Shown: piece by piece, positions 25,085 to 39,100 of the stretch
Numbering within the stretch: position 1 is the stretch's first letter
Layout: each line of letters opens with the position of its first letter
NCBI GenBank assembly: GCA_037179385.1
Contig: CM074195.1
Span: forward strand, 12,747,887-12,811,886
DNA: 64,000 nucleotides
From: Holothuria scabra
Taxonomy: Eukaryota > Echinodermata > Holothuroidea > Aspidochirotida > Holothuriidae
Direction: 5' to 3'
The notes under the pieces: model-generated
What the model saw: the letters and a program-made list of their open reading frames with translations, nothing else
Told to the model about the DNA's origin: nothing
Databases searched by the model: none
Position numbers and translations under genes: made by a program

Positions 25085-26125
25085 AATTTGTATAAGCAGT
25101 TGGTAAGATTCCATGTTGACTATGCAGCTCAGCCTTGGAGCCCCTTCTATGAAAAGGACAAGTTTCTTTTAGAGCAAGTTCAGAGGAGAGCCACTCGCCT
25201 TATACCTGAGGTGAGAAATTTGCCTTATCATGCTAGGCTTAAAGTGTACCTCAAGTCAAAAAATTCAAAAATATATATTTAAGAGAATGAAAAATGAATT
25301 CAAAGAGTCCAACTCCCATCTTCATAGGACATTCTTGAGCTGAGATATAAAATGTTGAAGTTTATTCAGTTAAAACAAATTGGTCTATTGCACAATAATT
25401 TGTGACTTTCCTGTTGTACAACTCACATAACATGCTTTGTTTTCCTTTAAAATTAAAAATGTTTTTATGACCTTGAACACTTCCTGTTTGCTTGCATAGC
25501 ATGTTGCACAGGGAGGGTTTAATAAATTACATCACCTCATAAGAGTAAGAGTGCTATCACACCTCTGTACAAGGTGCAGTAATGTTCGGAAAAACAAAGA
25601 AATACAAAGATTGTAATTTGAGTAGTACAAGAATGACATCACAAATTATTGCGAAATGTACCATTTTAATTTGAGTGAATAAACTTCAACATTAAATATC
25701 TCAGCTCAGGAATGTCCTACGAAGATGGGAGTTGGACTGTTAGAATGTTTTTTTTCATGGTCTTTAATATATATTTTTGAATTTTTTGACTTCAGGTGCA
25801 CTTTAAACATCTTGGGCTTACCACTTTGGGGCTGAGAAGGATTAGGGGAGACATGCTCCACGTTTACAAGTTTCTTTGTGAAAGGAATCCCCTTCTGACT
25901 TGTAGTTATTTAAGGGTTCAAAGTAATTCTCGGGTGCGTGGGCATTGTAAAAAGCTGGAAAAGCCTTTTGCAAGGCTTGACATTAGGAAGTTTAGTTTCT
26001 CCCATAGAGTTGTCAACAAGTGGAATTGTCTACCAGATTAGGTAGTTAACTCCCCGTCAGTTCACTGCTTTAAGGTTAACATTGACAAGTTTTTCCATGG
26101 CTGTGGTAGAATCTGATTTGGGGCT
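25085..26125 (+). pseudogene. CR1-like LINE reverse transcriptase, C-terminal remnant split by a MITE
   Basis: 25085-25242 reads LVRFHVDYAAQPWSPFYEKD, then LLEQVQRRATRLIPE, then LPYHARLK, the C-terminal part of a CR1/Jockey-type reverse transcriptase. The frame resumes at 25807 with HLGLTTLGLRRIRGDML and ends near 26118 with KVNIDKFFHG; one in-frame stop follows WNCLPD (26040). The element is 5'-truncated. Removing the 25243-25806 insert (one TTAA copy) restores the frame exactly (L-K-H-L-G-L). Confidence 0.85.
25243..25806. mobile_element. TTAA-flanked MITE inserted in the LINE
   Basis: Long imperfect terminal inverted repeats (over 100 bp). The left arm starts AGTGTACCTCAAGTC and the right arm ends GACTTCAGGTGCACT. 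The arms share CAAAAATATATATT, CCAACTCCCATCTTC and GTTGAAGTTTATTCA. It is flanked by TTAA at 25239-25242 and 25803-25806. TTAA targets are typical of piggyBac-type elements. No transposase is present. Confidence 0.8.
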
Positions 26126-26231
26126 GTTGTCAAGCTTTTGTGGTTTGACTTTTGATTAGGGCTTGGACTTCAGGGCATCTTATGGGGCCTTGGCCCTCCT
26201 TTGCCCTTCAACCTGTTATGTTATGTTATTA
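26126..26231 (+). repeat. 3' UTR and TGTTA tail of the CR1-like LINE
   Basis: Follows the reverse-transcriptase remnant. It reads GGGCATCTTATGGGGCCTTGG, then CCTCCTTTGCCC, then CCTGTTATGTTATGTTATT. The short 5-bp tandem tail is typical of CR1-type 3' ends. Confidence 0.7.
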
Positions 26232-26945
26232 AGCATAGTACATGGTTCTGTTCAAGGACCTTGCAGGTTGGAACAATTGAACAGATGACGGACAAAGATA
26301 ATGATGGGCTACATTGGAGAAAGTAGCTATGTAGAAAACCTCTCCATGGCCAAGAAAAAACCATGAAAAAGATGAGGCATGGTCACAGTGGCTGTTTAGG
26401 CACTTGTTTGCTACTGTATTTTGAGAATAACTAGGCCTACTATAAGTCTTCTTTGAAAATCAGTTAACATTTTTGAAAAATGTCAATCCACTGGGCCTAC
26501 GCTTCTGAGTAAAGATGCAGTCCCAGTGACCGTTTACTGTAGTATGTATTTGTGTTATTTTACAACACAAAATAATGATATTTATGTGAATAATATTTTG
26601 AAGTATGTCCAGGCCTAAGTCCACTGAGCCTCCAGTTTTGAGTTGAGGCGAAGCTGCAGTAGCAGTGACGTTTGTTGCATTTATGCTATTTTGCTACACA
26701 AAATAATTAAGTTCTTTTTTTGTACAGTGAATGCAGTATGTTTGAAGAATTTGCTAAATTCTTTTTGCCTCCCTTCCGGAATGACAGTGTAATCATAGTC
26801 ACAACGTCTGTTTTTGGTTAATGCCAGTTAGCGTGTGTAGTGTGTGTTACTTCAGTGGTAATTGTTTGTTTTTTCCTTTGTGACTGTAGGAAATAGGACT
26901 ACTGTAAATCATAAGTGTCAATGATTTTTTTATGTATTTTTGTAG

Positions 26946-27141
26946 ATGTTATCATCAGGATTTAGGTGTCTGGGACAGTTGTCAGAAAGATTACCATGGC
27001 AGTTCACTCAGGTTGCTACCAGGCAGTCTTTGCGGCTAAAAGCAACAAAGGCAGCAGCAGCTGCTGCAAGTAAACCTTTTGTGTATGAAGATCTTTTTCA
27101 GAAGGAACATGACTTGGAAACACCCTACAAGAAGCTGACAG
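26946..27141 (+). CDS. Fumarase exon 1: presequence and start of the mature domain
   Basis: Encodes residues 1-65 plus the first base of codon 66. The first 45 or so residues ([18 protein letters not shown]..., then an alanine run near 55) form a basic amphipathic leader. The enzyme domain begins around [10 protein letters not shown]. The donor is ACAG/GTACTG. The ATG follows directly on TTTTTGTAG, which itself resembles a splice acceptor, so the ATG may be the first codon of an exon spliced to an upstream untranslated exon. Confidence 0.85.
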
Positions 27142-30100
27142 GTACTGTTATCATTCTTTTAGGCTTAGAGGGTACCAGGAGAGGGGGGGGGGAAAGGGGA
27201 AGATTTGCTACTTTGGGTTCCAAGATGAGATCTTGATTGCTCATCCAAAGAAAAATATATTCAAAAATACTAAATGCCATCAATTTCAGAATTATTGGAC
27301 ACATGATTCAGCGTTGTGGGATTTTTGAAAGATTTTTGAGAAAAACAAATTTCTTGGCACTTTTCAATAAAGCTAAAACCGTAGAAGTTGTTTAAGGTAA
27401 AAAGTTGTTATAAACCATTCTTGTGTCTTCTCTTCTGATGTCATTTTTTAGCTCCTCCTGTAAATATATATGAAATATTTCAATGCAAATTGTACTCTGA
27501 AAGGTTGCATACGTGACACCAGTTGTATGCAGAGAAAGGACAATCGCTTTTTCCAAAATTTTCAAGGGGAAGGAATACCCCCTCCCCTTAAACCCTTCAA
27601 ACAGTCCAGCAACAACACAACATACAGGGCCATATGCTTTCCCCCACCCTTTTGAGAGAAATAATGATTGTGTGTCATTGTTTTGGATCACAACATAAGA
27701 AATTATGGACCCTGAGACCATTTAAAGGCGTTTTCCATAGACAAAATTCATTAATTTTAAAATATGCAGACAAATGTTCTCTCTCAGGGGGTGAAAACTG
27801 CATCTCAATAGCATAGCATTCAGAAGATACGTATTTGTAAAGGAGTGCGATTTTTTCATGAGATTTGGTGCATTGTGGAGAATCTGTGATGTCATCCCTG
27901 CACAATAATATGACATTGCATTCAGTTTGTTATTTTGATGCCACTGCAGGCAAAATTAATCAACCGTGTTGGTTGCTCTTTATGTATGGTGAAGGGTAAT
28001 CCTAGATCTACAAGAAAAGATATTCAAACATTCAAACAGTATCAAATAATAAGGACAAATGGGAGGTTCAATTATAAAGAAAAACAAAAGGATTAAAGGA
28101 ATATGAGGAAATGTGCCCATTACATATTAACTTTCTGTGGCTCTGTTGAAAAGCAGAGGTGTCTTTTAACAAAAGTAACCAATTTTTGAGGTGAGATATC
28201 CTGAGTAAGGAAAAGGGTATTGATAGAGGGTGTTAAGGACATGATGTGAAACATTTTCTCAAAACAAGTACTGTATTTTGGTTCCAGAGATTTACAGAAA
28301 ATATGGTTGATTACCATTACATTATTCACTTGAAGACTGGCTGAAAAATAAAAAAAACTTAAAAGTTATGGTGTTTCCTCAACATATCAGTTTTATACAA
28401 AACATTAATCACTGGAAAATATATATATAACTCTTATATAAAAGTATTCACAGAAAGGTTAGCAAAGCATTCTAGTTACAGAGGAACATCTTATAAAGGA
28501 CAGAAAAAGGTGTTTGCAACTTTGCAAATATTTTTTGTCCTTCAAAATATAGCTGAGAATCCAGCCTTAGATAAGTGCCCATCTGACACTTTCTGTATAT
28601 TTTTTCCATTCATTTAGGAGATTATGTATCAACCATTGAAGTCCAAGGTAGAAAGATCTTAAAAGTTGAACCCGAGGCTTTGACAATGCTGACGTCGCAA
28701 GCAATGGTGGATATTGCTCATCTTCTTCGGCCCAAACATCTTCAGGTACGTCAAAAATAGCTGAAACATTTAACAGGTGAAAATCAATGACAGACCCAGA
28801 ACATTTTGTAGGGGGTTGCAAAGTATGGAAGTTTATGCCTGGAGGGCTGGGTGAGATTTTCAGGTATAAGCTCCATCCTTGGTGTTGATTTTCAATCGCA
28901 AAAAGAGGTAGTTCTAAAACAGTTTGGACAGAAAGTAAGCAGTAAACCTTTCCCAACTTCTGTAGTATGGTACTGTATAATTTCTCCCTTAACTTTCAAG
29001 AAAAAGAGTAAAATACCAATTAAAGCTCTGCATTTGTTTTGGAAAAAAATGAAAGTGGAAAGTTCTTTGCACAGTAGTTTTGATATTTACAGCAAAAATT
29101 GGCAACTACGGTAAAAGAAGGAAAAGGAATATTGAGTTTTGGTTCATGAAAACTCATCAGACATTATTGGAAATTATACTTACTTCTTAAAAGGAAAAAG
29201 TAGAGAATCCTAGGTTTGCCTTTTGGACTTTGTTTGTGTAGTATTAAATTTGAACTCGTACTGAGTTAGAATGGTAATCCTTCATGAAAACTAAGGCTGG
29301 TGTTTTTATACACAAGTATAACAAATTAGCAGTAAGAAGTAATATACTCTCTCACAACATTTCCACTAACACAAAAAGTCTTACCAAAACTGTTTGTATC
29401 AGTCTACATCTTGTGATGTTTACATTTATCCCTTATGATCCTCCCAGCAACTCAGTAACATATTGAAAGATCCAGAATCATCAAGCAATGACAGATTTGT
29501 TGCCTTGGAGCTTTTGAAGAATGCCAACATTGCTTCAGGGATGGTTCTACCAGGGTGTCAAGATACAGGAACAGCTATCATTATTGGTGAGAAAGTTTGT
29601 TTATTGCCAACTGACCAAATTGAGAGGTTGCACCGGAAGGGACTTTGGAGAGAGACAGTTTGCCAGATGCAATGCTGGGCTAAAAAGGGAAATGATGGTT
29701 TTCTAATTAAACAGCATGGTGTAATTTTATTCAAGTGAAAGTGAGAAACAAATACATAGGAGGAATGTGGAGTTATAAAAGCTAATTATTTTATACTGAA
29801 GGATGAAGAAAATTGGTCAAAATATCTAGAATTCACTCGATCGCCAGCCGGAGTCTAAACCTCATGTGCTGTGTTTGAGAGGGATTCCAAAGTTTCATAG
29901 TCATGTGGTGGTCATACCACTCATATTTAAATACCTGCAAAAAATGTGTTTATAAAATAACATTGTGAACTTTGATTTTTTATTTATTTTTCAGGGAAGA
30001 GAGGACAGAATGTCTGGACAGATGAGAAGGATGAAGAACATTTATCAAGAGGAGTATATAACACATACACAGAGACAAATCTGAGGTACTCCCAGGTGAG

Positions 30101-33100
30101 GAGGAGATTCAGGGTTAGGGTGTAGGAATAGAGGGATTGTTTAACTGGAATAATGTAGTTTTACACTCTCACCCCTGTAGTGCTTGCCTTGTAGAAAGTG
30201 TTTAAAGACACATAGAAACCTATTTATGAGTATGGAGCCTTTGAAAATTAGAGCATGATCATTTGCTATAGTTTCCATGTTTGAGCAGTCTCTCTGAAGC
30301 ATTTTAGATTTGATCATCAAAAAAAGAATTATTTGAATCATTTAAATTCATTGTGTTTGGTGCTCAGCATAAGCAATGGAGTAGGGAAAAGCCAGTGAGT
30401 CACAACTGGAAGAAAGGTTATTTCCACTTTAGTAAACCAGCTGGTTAAAAACTGGGCCATAAAACCTCATCTCTCTAACTTCAAAAGAGAAGTACATATT
30501 CAACACTTGCTATGAAGGTAAATCCAGCAGATGTTTAAAATTGTTACTTGATTTCATGCATATTTATTTTTCATAAAGGTTGCACCTTTAGACATGTACA
30601 CTGAGACAAACACAGGAACCAATCTTCCAGCTCAAATTGAACTTTATGCAACCCCAGGAAACAAGTATGAATTTCTCTTCCTTGCCAAAGGAGGTGGATC
30701 TGCCAACAAAACTTTTCTCTTCCAACAAACCAAAGCACTGCTCAATCCAGATAAACTTATGAAGTTTATTGATGAGAAGATCAAAGTAAGTTCAAGTCTT
30801 TAATTTTTTTAGCTTTTTTTTCGTAATTTTTTTGAATTTTTTTTTACTGCTTTTGAAATGAAAGAGTAAAAGGTGATTTTCCGTTTTACCACATTCTCCA
30901 GACTTACCTCAAATCCGTGCAAGACTTATCAGATTATAATATCATTTGTTATATTTAAATGTCTGGACTTCAACAAACGAAATCAACCGACCAATAGCAG
31001 GCCTTGATTTTTAGATTTTCCAGGTTTGCTGTATATCACACTCCTCCGGACATTAAGGAGGGTGATAGGTGTGCTATTTTATTAAACTGATACATTTACT
31101 GTAGTACCCCTCTGCATAAAATCACACTCCTCACAGTGGTTTGAGGTAAGTGGTGGTAAGTGATTGCACTTGCACACCTAAAAATTGTAAACCAGCCATA
31201 ATACAGTACAATGCACTGCTATTGGTTGGACATTTTGTTTAAAAATTCACAGCGTCCTCACACAATGTACTACTGAGAAGGTAATTACACAAGTAAAATT
31301 GAAAAAATTGCTTTTATTTTATGAAACTTTTGTATTTTGTCATAGAAATGTCCTTTAATTTTCTCAGACTCTGGGAACAGCTGCCTGTCCTCCCTACCAT
31401 CTTGCTGTAGTCATTGGGGGTCTGTCTGCTGAACTGACGCTGAAAACGGTGAAGCTAGCCTCTACCAAGTACTTAGATAGTCTTCCAACATCAGGTAAGA
31501 AAAGGTTGGAGAAGGAAGGGCGGAGGAGGGATTGGACCAGGATATTAAGGATGAGGGGGGAGGGCATCACTAAAATTTAAGATGAAATATATTCAGATTG
31601 AAAAAGTTTGTTTCTCCTTTCAGTCTCAATTTTTTCTAAAACTTTGCTTTTCAGAAATATATTTTCCCAAAATAACTTCAAGGGTTGGCATTGCTTAGGC
31701 AATCTAAGGAGTATGTGAAGCTTTTGATTTTCAAGGCATGACTTATGAAAGAATTAAAAAGGGAAAGTTAAAGCAAAAATTTAATTTTCATATGTGAAAG
31801 AGGAACAAAATCTACACACTGTGGTGAAAGTTCCATTCAAATCGGACATGTATTTCTTGAGATATCAGTAAATAGTCAGTAGATTTGTGTTCAAAAGTGA
31901 GTTTGAGGGCAGCAGAGCTTATATCACATCCTCACATTGACAAGGAATGCTTTGTTTCCCTTTGTTCTATCAGACTGTTGTGTTGACCTTGCAGTTAATA
32001 GGAGTATGACCTCCCTGTGGGGGATGTGAACACAATTATGAAAGAGTAATTGTGTTCTCATGTCACTTTTGCAATTACATTTTAATAATGTGGGATTGTT
32101 GAGTAGAAAATCCAGTATAAAGTTTAAAGAAAAACAAAAGACTACCCGTTAATGTGGGGATGTGATGTCATGTGCTTGCTTCAAGTTCACTTTTTGTTGA
32201 AAATGTGAAAAATTTACCTGTTCATATCTTGGGAACCACACATCAGATTTCAATGCAAATTTCACCAAAATGCTAAGAATAAGCACCTCTCTAAAATATC
32301 AAATCCTGCTGTGACCCTAAATCCTTCTTTTAACTTCTCAAGCTAGGAGAATTTAGAGGCATTCTGAGATTCTTTAGTCGCAGAGTTTTAGGTGATCTAT
32401 TTTGTTTTCTTCCTTGAAGTTATATGGAGCCCAGGAGTTATATTCCATCCTGACTCTTTCATAATTGTGTTCTCATGGCAGCAAGCTGGAATAGTGCTTG
32501 TGATTAAAAGTTTTATGAAATTTTATATTTAAACTTTTCAAGTCTACAATTTATATGCATCTTGAAAATTTCGGGAGCATTATCCATCAAACTGAATTGA
32601 AGTAAAAGTATGTACATATTTTTCTAAGTTATAAAGCTAGACTCTACAGTTAGAAACTTGAGTTGCCATGGTAGCAAAACAAAAGGACTCTGATTGATGG
32701 ATAATTTGTTGATTCAAAATTGTAAGATTTTCTTTTTAGGTAACAATCTGGGAAGAGCTTTCCGTGATGTTGAATTGGAGGAAAAAATTCATGAACTCTC
32801 AAGAAATACAGGAATTGGTGCTCAATTTGGTGGAAAGTACTTTTGTCATGATGTGCGTGTAGTACGGATGCCTAGACACGGTGCCTCCTGCCCTGTTGGT
32901 ATCGGTGTCTCATGTTCAGCAGACAGACAGGTAAGCGGACTTTAAAGCTTTGCCCTGTTGCCATAAGTGCACATTGACATCACACTGAATTCATGGAGGT
33001 AAAACATTGAGCATGTGTGGTAGACTTATCAGGCTAGTTGACCAATCAACTGTCTGAATTTGCTGTTTTTGGTTTGTTTTACCTATAAAGGAGGGCATAC

Positions 33101-36100
33101 TTTTTGTTCTGTGACATCATGTGCATAAGGTCTATATAAGTTTTAACCACTGAACTTCACAAGATTCTAGGTGCTTAGTGTACAAAACATGCACAGATAT
33201 GTATGCAAAGCTTGGGGATTTGAAAAAACGGTAAAACACTGCAGCTAGATAGCCTGTACTATGTGTTTTGTGCAGAACAGTTTGTACAGCAACTTACGCA
33301 GCACTTTCTGCGAGACAGCAAGGAATACACCTTGAATGCACTTCTAAATTGAATTCCAAGTAATACTACCGTGTTAAAGCGGAAAACATCAAATGATCAT
33401 TCCCATGGCAGGGGTAAAATTAATACGTTTGTGATTATCAATGCATCCCATTTTGGCGGGAAGTTAAAGGATTGAGTATTTACGGGAATTTTAACGAAGT
33501 TAAGAGCAAGTTTCAAGTATATTTAGCCCCTTTTTCCAGTTTGCAATAATCTGTGGTAGTGATTGATTGAACGGCAGAATTTTACCGATGCCGATAACGC
33601 AGTAATCGGCCCGATGCCTATTACTTAACAGATGATCGGTCGAACACTAGAGATCAGGACTTTATATTGTTGAGTGGAAATCAATTTGACAAAGGGTTTT
33701 CCATGTTTTATACAGAAGGTGTATAATAGGTTTCTTTAAGTAATTTGCTTACTGTTTTCACCATAAAGGCCCTATTCTCTCACCCCAAACAGTACCAATT
33801 CTCCTAACCTTCTTACTTAAGCCCCTCTAACGATTGTCTGAAATTCATCCTCACCCAGACGCAATTTCAGTTTATTGCTTCAGGGTGAGTAGAGAAAAGA
33901 TCAACGTATATAATCAAAACACTCTCAGTACTGTTCATGCTGTGCAACACATGCCACTGGAATTCAATAGGGTCGTTTAGCCAAACTTCCCCGGGAAAAG
34001 GCCATTTTCTCGGGTGAAATATATAGATGTCTTATGTCGCCTGATGGCTAAAACCTCCTATTGAATTCCAGCCTCATGATAAGCTTTGGTACTCTGCATA
34101 GTTTGAATTAGCTGTCAATCAAAGAGCTGAGCCAATCATCATTTTGGTTAACCCCTACAAGAATTGTAGTTTGGGGCGAGAGGATTGACCCTTTAATACC
34201 AGTACTTTTGCAAAAGTATAATTTTTATGTTGTGTGAAAATAACTCACGGGATAACCTAAGGAATAAGGGATTTTCCAGAGGCAAAATCCATGGACTTCA
34301 AAACATGCAGAAAAAGGTGAAAACTGCATCTTAATAGCATTTAACATTCCAAAGGTGTTACCTTTCAAAGTAATGCAATTTTTTCTTGTGATTGAGTGCA
34401 TTAGGGGAAACCTGTGTTGCCATCACAGCTTATTAATAATTTCACATTGCATTCAATTTATTAATAATTTTGATGCGACTGAAGGCATGGGCGTCCGCAG
34501 AAATTTTTGCAAGGGGGGGCAAGGTCATTCATGGATGATTGAATTGTGTACACTATCTAAGCGGAGCGCCACCATCAGTTGGCGCGGAGCGTACAAGAAA
34601 ATTTTGGGCCTTACAAACCCTCCAGATGGCCGGAAACGACACTTGGCGAGTGTTATAAGCTGCATGTACCCAGCCCTGAAACAGGGATTTCATGTCTGTA
34701 ATTTTTAGATTTTTAGAATTTTCAATGTAAAAAAATGTTGAAGGGAAATCTGCCTCTCGGTCATGGCCTTGCACGCCTATTCACGATAAAACTTACAACT
34801 GTCAAACAGCCTATGTATGCCTATATCCGTGACCCAATTATGAACCATGTCCCCCCCACCCCCCCCCCCATTCACCTTGTATATCCAAGTTACATCTGCG
34901 CGTCGCCACTTGAGATCAGCACGTGACCAAAGCAAGACCAACGCATTCATCAATAGTCGGATGCCATATGCACACTACATACCTGACAACTAGTACAATT
35001 TTGGCAAAGTTTTTGCAATTACAAATTTCCAATAGATATCACGAATGATAGTCCCAAAATTACGATTTCACTATTCAGCATACCATCTCCTCTTTTGCTA
35101 TTTCTGGTCAAATGTCCGTATATTTCAGTAGAAACTGACGCTGTGAGTGAAGATATTTTAATGATTTATTTTTATTTTTTTTTTTATTTCAGTTTTTAGT
35201 TAATTTTTTTCACAAGTTTGATTTTCCAGGGGGGGGGGCAAGTGCTCCCCCTTGCCCCCCCTTCCGGACGCCCATGACTGAAGGGGATGTTAAGCAACAT
35301 TGTTGTAGAGAAATGCTTGATTTACATGAAAAAATGTTAAAACATTTCAACAATTTGAAATTTCAAGAACAAACAAGACATCCAGTTATAAAGAAAAACA
35401 AAAGAAATCTCAGGTAATGTGCCCACATTACAAGTTACTTATTGGGCTTTGTTGAAAATTTGGGGCATTTTTGGACAAAAATTACCAACTCTAAAGTGAG
35501 ATATCTTAAGTTAGGAAAACTGTACAGCAAGGGGATACAGGGGAAATGGTTTGGAACATTTCTGTCTTTTTTGAGAGACCTAAGTTAAAAACCACTGGAA
35601 TATGCCTTTAACTCTCAAAATATAGACCAAAAACCACATGATTGTAACCGTAAATTCCATTAGAGAAATATCGTAATTCTTTATCAGTTTTACACTAAAG
35701 TTGGTTTAATTTAATCCTAAAGGATTTTGTTGAAGTAGGAAGCTTTTCACAGGTGCTGTCATTCTGTGTCTCTTTAGAAAGGTTTTATAGTGAAGTTACA
35801 AACTTGAATAGACTAAAACAGGAAATGGTTGAAAAAGTCCAATTACACCCTCTCCCCCAATTCACACTTCCTCTTGCTATAGAAATTGACTCAATTTGTG
35901 AAGATAACCATGCTTCACTCCTTGCAAAGTGATGGAGCTGTTAACATACACATATCCTTTCCTCTTCTTAAAATTCCAGTAGAGACCATCACTTCACACT
36001 TGCATGTTTACACAAATAGTACAAAAGTTACCCTTAATGAAATGAATCCTCCCAGTTAGCCAATCTTTTTCAAGACATGCTTTAATCATGCTCTCTTTAC

Positions 36101-39100
36101 ATGAATCTTAAAACTGCCAGGCTCTTGGAAAGATCACAGAGGAAGGTGTTTTCTTGGAGCAACTTGAAACAAACCCCATCAAATACTTACCAGAGGTGGA
36201 AGAAGATCAATTAAGTGGTGAGGTAGTGAAGGTAAGAATTATCTCCATTTTATTTCAAGTTAGTTAGTAAGTTAGATGGAGTTTTACAGCCCATTTTCCA
36301 ACCTATTGGTTCAAGTCGAGCAGGCCACTCCCTTTTTTCCAGTTGTGGCTCACTGACTTGTTTTCCCTACTCCAATGCTTATGCAGAACATCACCCACAA
36401 CGGCAGTAGGTTCTTTTTTAGAGTCTTTGGTATGACTTGACCTGGGAAGCAAACCAGGACTTCCGTGTGAGAGGCGGATGCTCTACAGTTAGACCAAACA
36501 CGTAAAGTAAATTGGGGTGGGTTGGAAATTTATCTCTCCCACCACAGCCTGGGAAATGCATTCCCCTCCTCCACCACTATTTGGGGCCCCTTTGCCATGA
36601 GGACAATTTCTTGCAGCCCTTAAAGTTAGTTTGAAGCGGTTTTACAGCTCAGTTTGTAACCAATTGTTTTAAAGGCATATTCTGGAGACAAAGCTCATTA
36701 ACTTCAAAGAATGCAGAAAAATTGTCTCTTCCAGGAGATGAAAACTGCATCTCAATAGCCTATACCTTTCAGAAGATACAGATTTTTGAAGTGATGCAAT
36801 TTTTTCTTGAGATTTGGTGCAGCATTGGAAATCTCTGATATCATTGTGGCACATTAATTTGATATTGGATTCAATTTATTCATAATATTGATTCTGCTGC
36901 AGGTAATATTAAGCAAAATTGTTGGTTGTACTCTACATAGGGTAATACTGTAGCTACAGGAACAGACATTCAAACATATCAACAGTATGGATTTTCAAGG
37001 ACAAACAGGACCTTCAATTATAAAGAAAAACAAAAGGAATCTGAGGCAATGTGCCCACATTACATAACTTTCTGTAGCTTTGTTGAAAGATAGAGGTTTA
37101 TTTTGCCTTTCATCCAGTTGTTTCTCACTGGCCTGTTCTCCCTACTCCATTGCTTATGCTGAGCACCAAGCACAATGGCAGTAGGTTGTATTTTCAAAGT
37201 TTCATTTTTGCAGCTCTTAAAATGACTTCAGTGATAGCATTTATGTAGCCAAATCAACATCACACCATATGACAAGAATTTAGTCTTCTAGATATTTTCC
37301 TGATCTGTGCTGGAAATTATGAACTTTTTTGACTGTAATTTACTTATTGAAATTAAAATTTAACATTTTTCAACAGTAAAAATATGTTAAATAGTAACCC
37401 TTTACTATAATGAATAAAAACATGTCTTTTCAATGCAGACAGAAATTACATTATTGTGGTATGTCCATTAAAGATTCTAAAATGGACCGTAAACCTTTCC
37501 TATTTATGTTAATAACGTGTTACCAACTGTGTAATCAAGTGGTCAGAAGATCCGACTTGCAGCCAGGAAGTCTGGAACATGTCTCCTGGATGGGTCATAT
37601 GGAAGACTATAACAATGGAACTTCTTCCATTGTGTTTGGTGGTCAGAATATTAAAGTGGTGGAATGGGCAAAACAAGCCAGTAAACCACAAATGGATAAA
37701 AAGCCGTGGCCTGTCCGACATAAACCAGTTGGTCAGAAACTGGGCTGTCAAACCTCATCTAAATAACCAAATGAAGTTACATGTTTTTGATTAGGCCACA
37801 ATTCCAAAGTTTGTTTTTGACCTTTTTACACCCACTCTTAGACTTTAGTCTTTTGTTCTCTAAGATTTAATATATGTACTTAAAACTGATTGTTATGTAG
37901 ATTACATCCATTTGTGGAGTCCAATTCGTTGAGGATTAACAGCTAGGCGTGTTACAGATTAATGACTGATGTTGTCTTGCCAGCATGTAGAATATTGTTT
38001 GCACCTTTTAGTAACTTAAAATTTGGGAAAAAGAGCCTCTCATCTCCAAACATGCAAGAAACTGTAATGTAAAAAAAAAAAGAAAAATCTATCTGATTCT
38101 TCTACTCTATTTCTTACAAGATCTACAAATCGCGGCGGACACTCCAGAGCTAATATTTTAAATATACTACATGAATTCAGAGAGTGTTTCATGGCTCTTA
38201 TTGATGCATTGTCTTTAAGCATGGAAAAATTATAAGAAATTCAATGTTTGAATTTATTTTCATTATCCCCAAAATGTATGAGACATTGTTTTCCATTTTT
38301 TGACATCAGGTGGATCTGCAACAGCCTATGAGTGAAATTCTCCGAACTTTGTCACAATATCCAATCAGAACAAGAGTTTCATTGACAGGAACTCTAGTAG
38401 TTGCAAGAGACATTGCTCATGCAAAGCTTCTTGAGAGGTTGAATAGTGAGGGCTCTCTACCACAATACATCAAAGACCATCCTGTGTACTATGCAGGACC
38501 TGCTAAAACTCCAGAGGTAACTATTTAAGGGGAAGTTCAAGCAAACATTTAATTTTCATGTGTGAAAAAAGAACCAAATCTACACAGTGTGGTGAAAGTT
38601 TCATTCAAATTGGACATCTATTTCTTGAGACACCAGTAAATGAAGTCACTAGACTTGTGTTCCAAAGTGAGTTTGAGGGCAGCAGAGCTTATATCACTTC
38701 CTCACATTGACAAGAAATGCTTCGTTTCTCTTTGTTTTTTTCAGACTGTTGTTTTGACCTTGAAGTTAATAGGAAAATGACTTCTCTGTTGGGAACTTAG
38801 TGAAGTTCTCATGCCAATTGTGCAGTTGCTTTCTGATAATATGGGGTTGTTGAGGAGAAAATTGGTTGTAACGGTTGAAGAAACACAAAAGACTGTCTAT
38901 TTATGTGAGGATATGATGTCATGTGTGCTTGCTGCAAGTTCACTTTTTGTTGAAAATGTGATAACCTTACCTGCTCATATCTTGAGAACCACACATTGGA
39001 TTCCAATGCAGATTTCACCAAAATGCTAAGAATAAGTACCCCTCTCACTTTTCTAAGCTCGATGTGACCTTAAACCCTTCTTTTAACAGAGCAAAGGGAA

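Noticed and set aside
33570..33650. ATCGGCCCGATGCC-type words resembling a hAT element end
   Set aside because: No partner end or target duplication was found nearby, so an element could not be delimited.
34355..34774. Paired open frames repeated at 57000-57281
   Set aside because: Both are translations of the 791/772-bp hAT-like MITE, in which neither strand holds a transposase motif.
37410..37794. Frames of 71-118 codons in fumarase intron 8
   Set aside because: They run over the full-length SINE copy and have no relation to fumarase phase.
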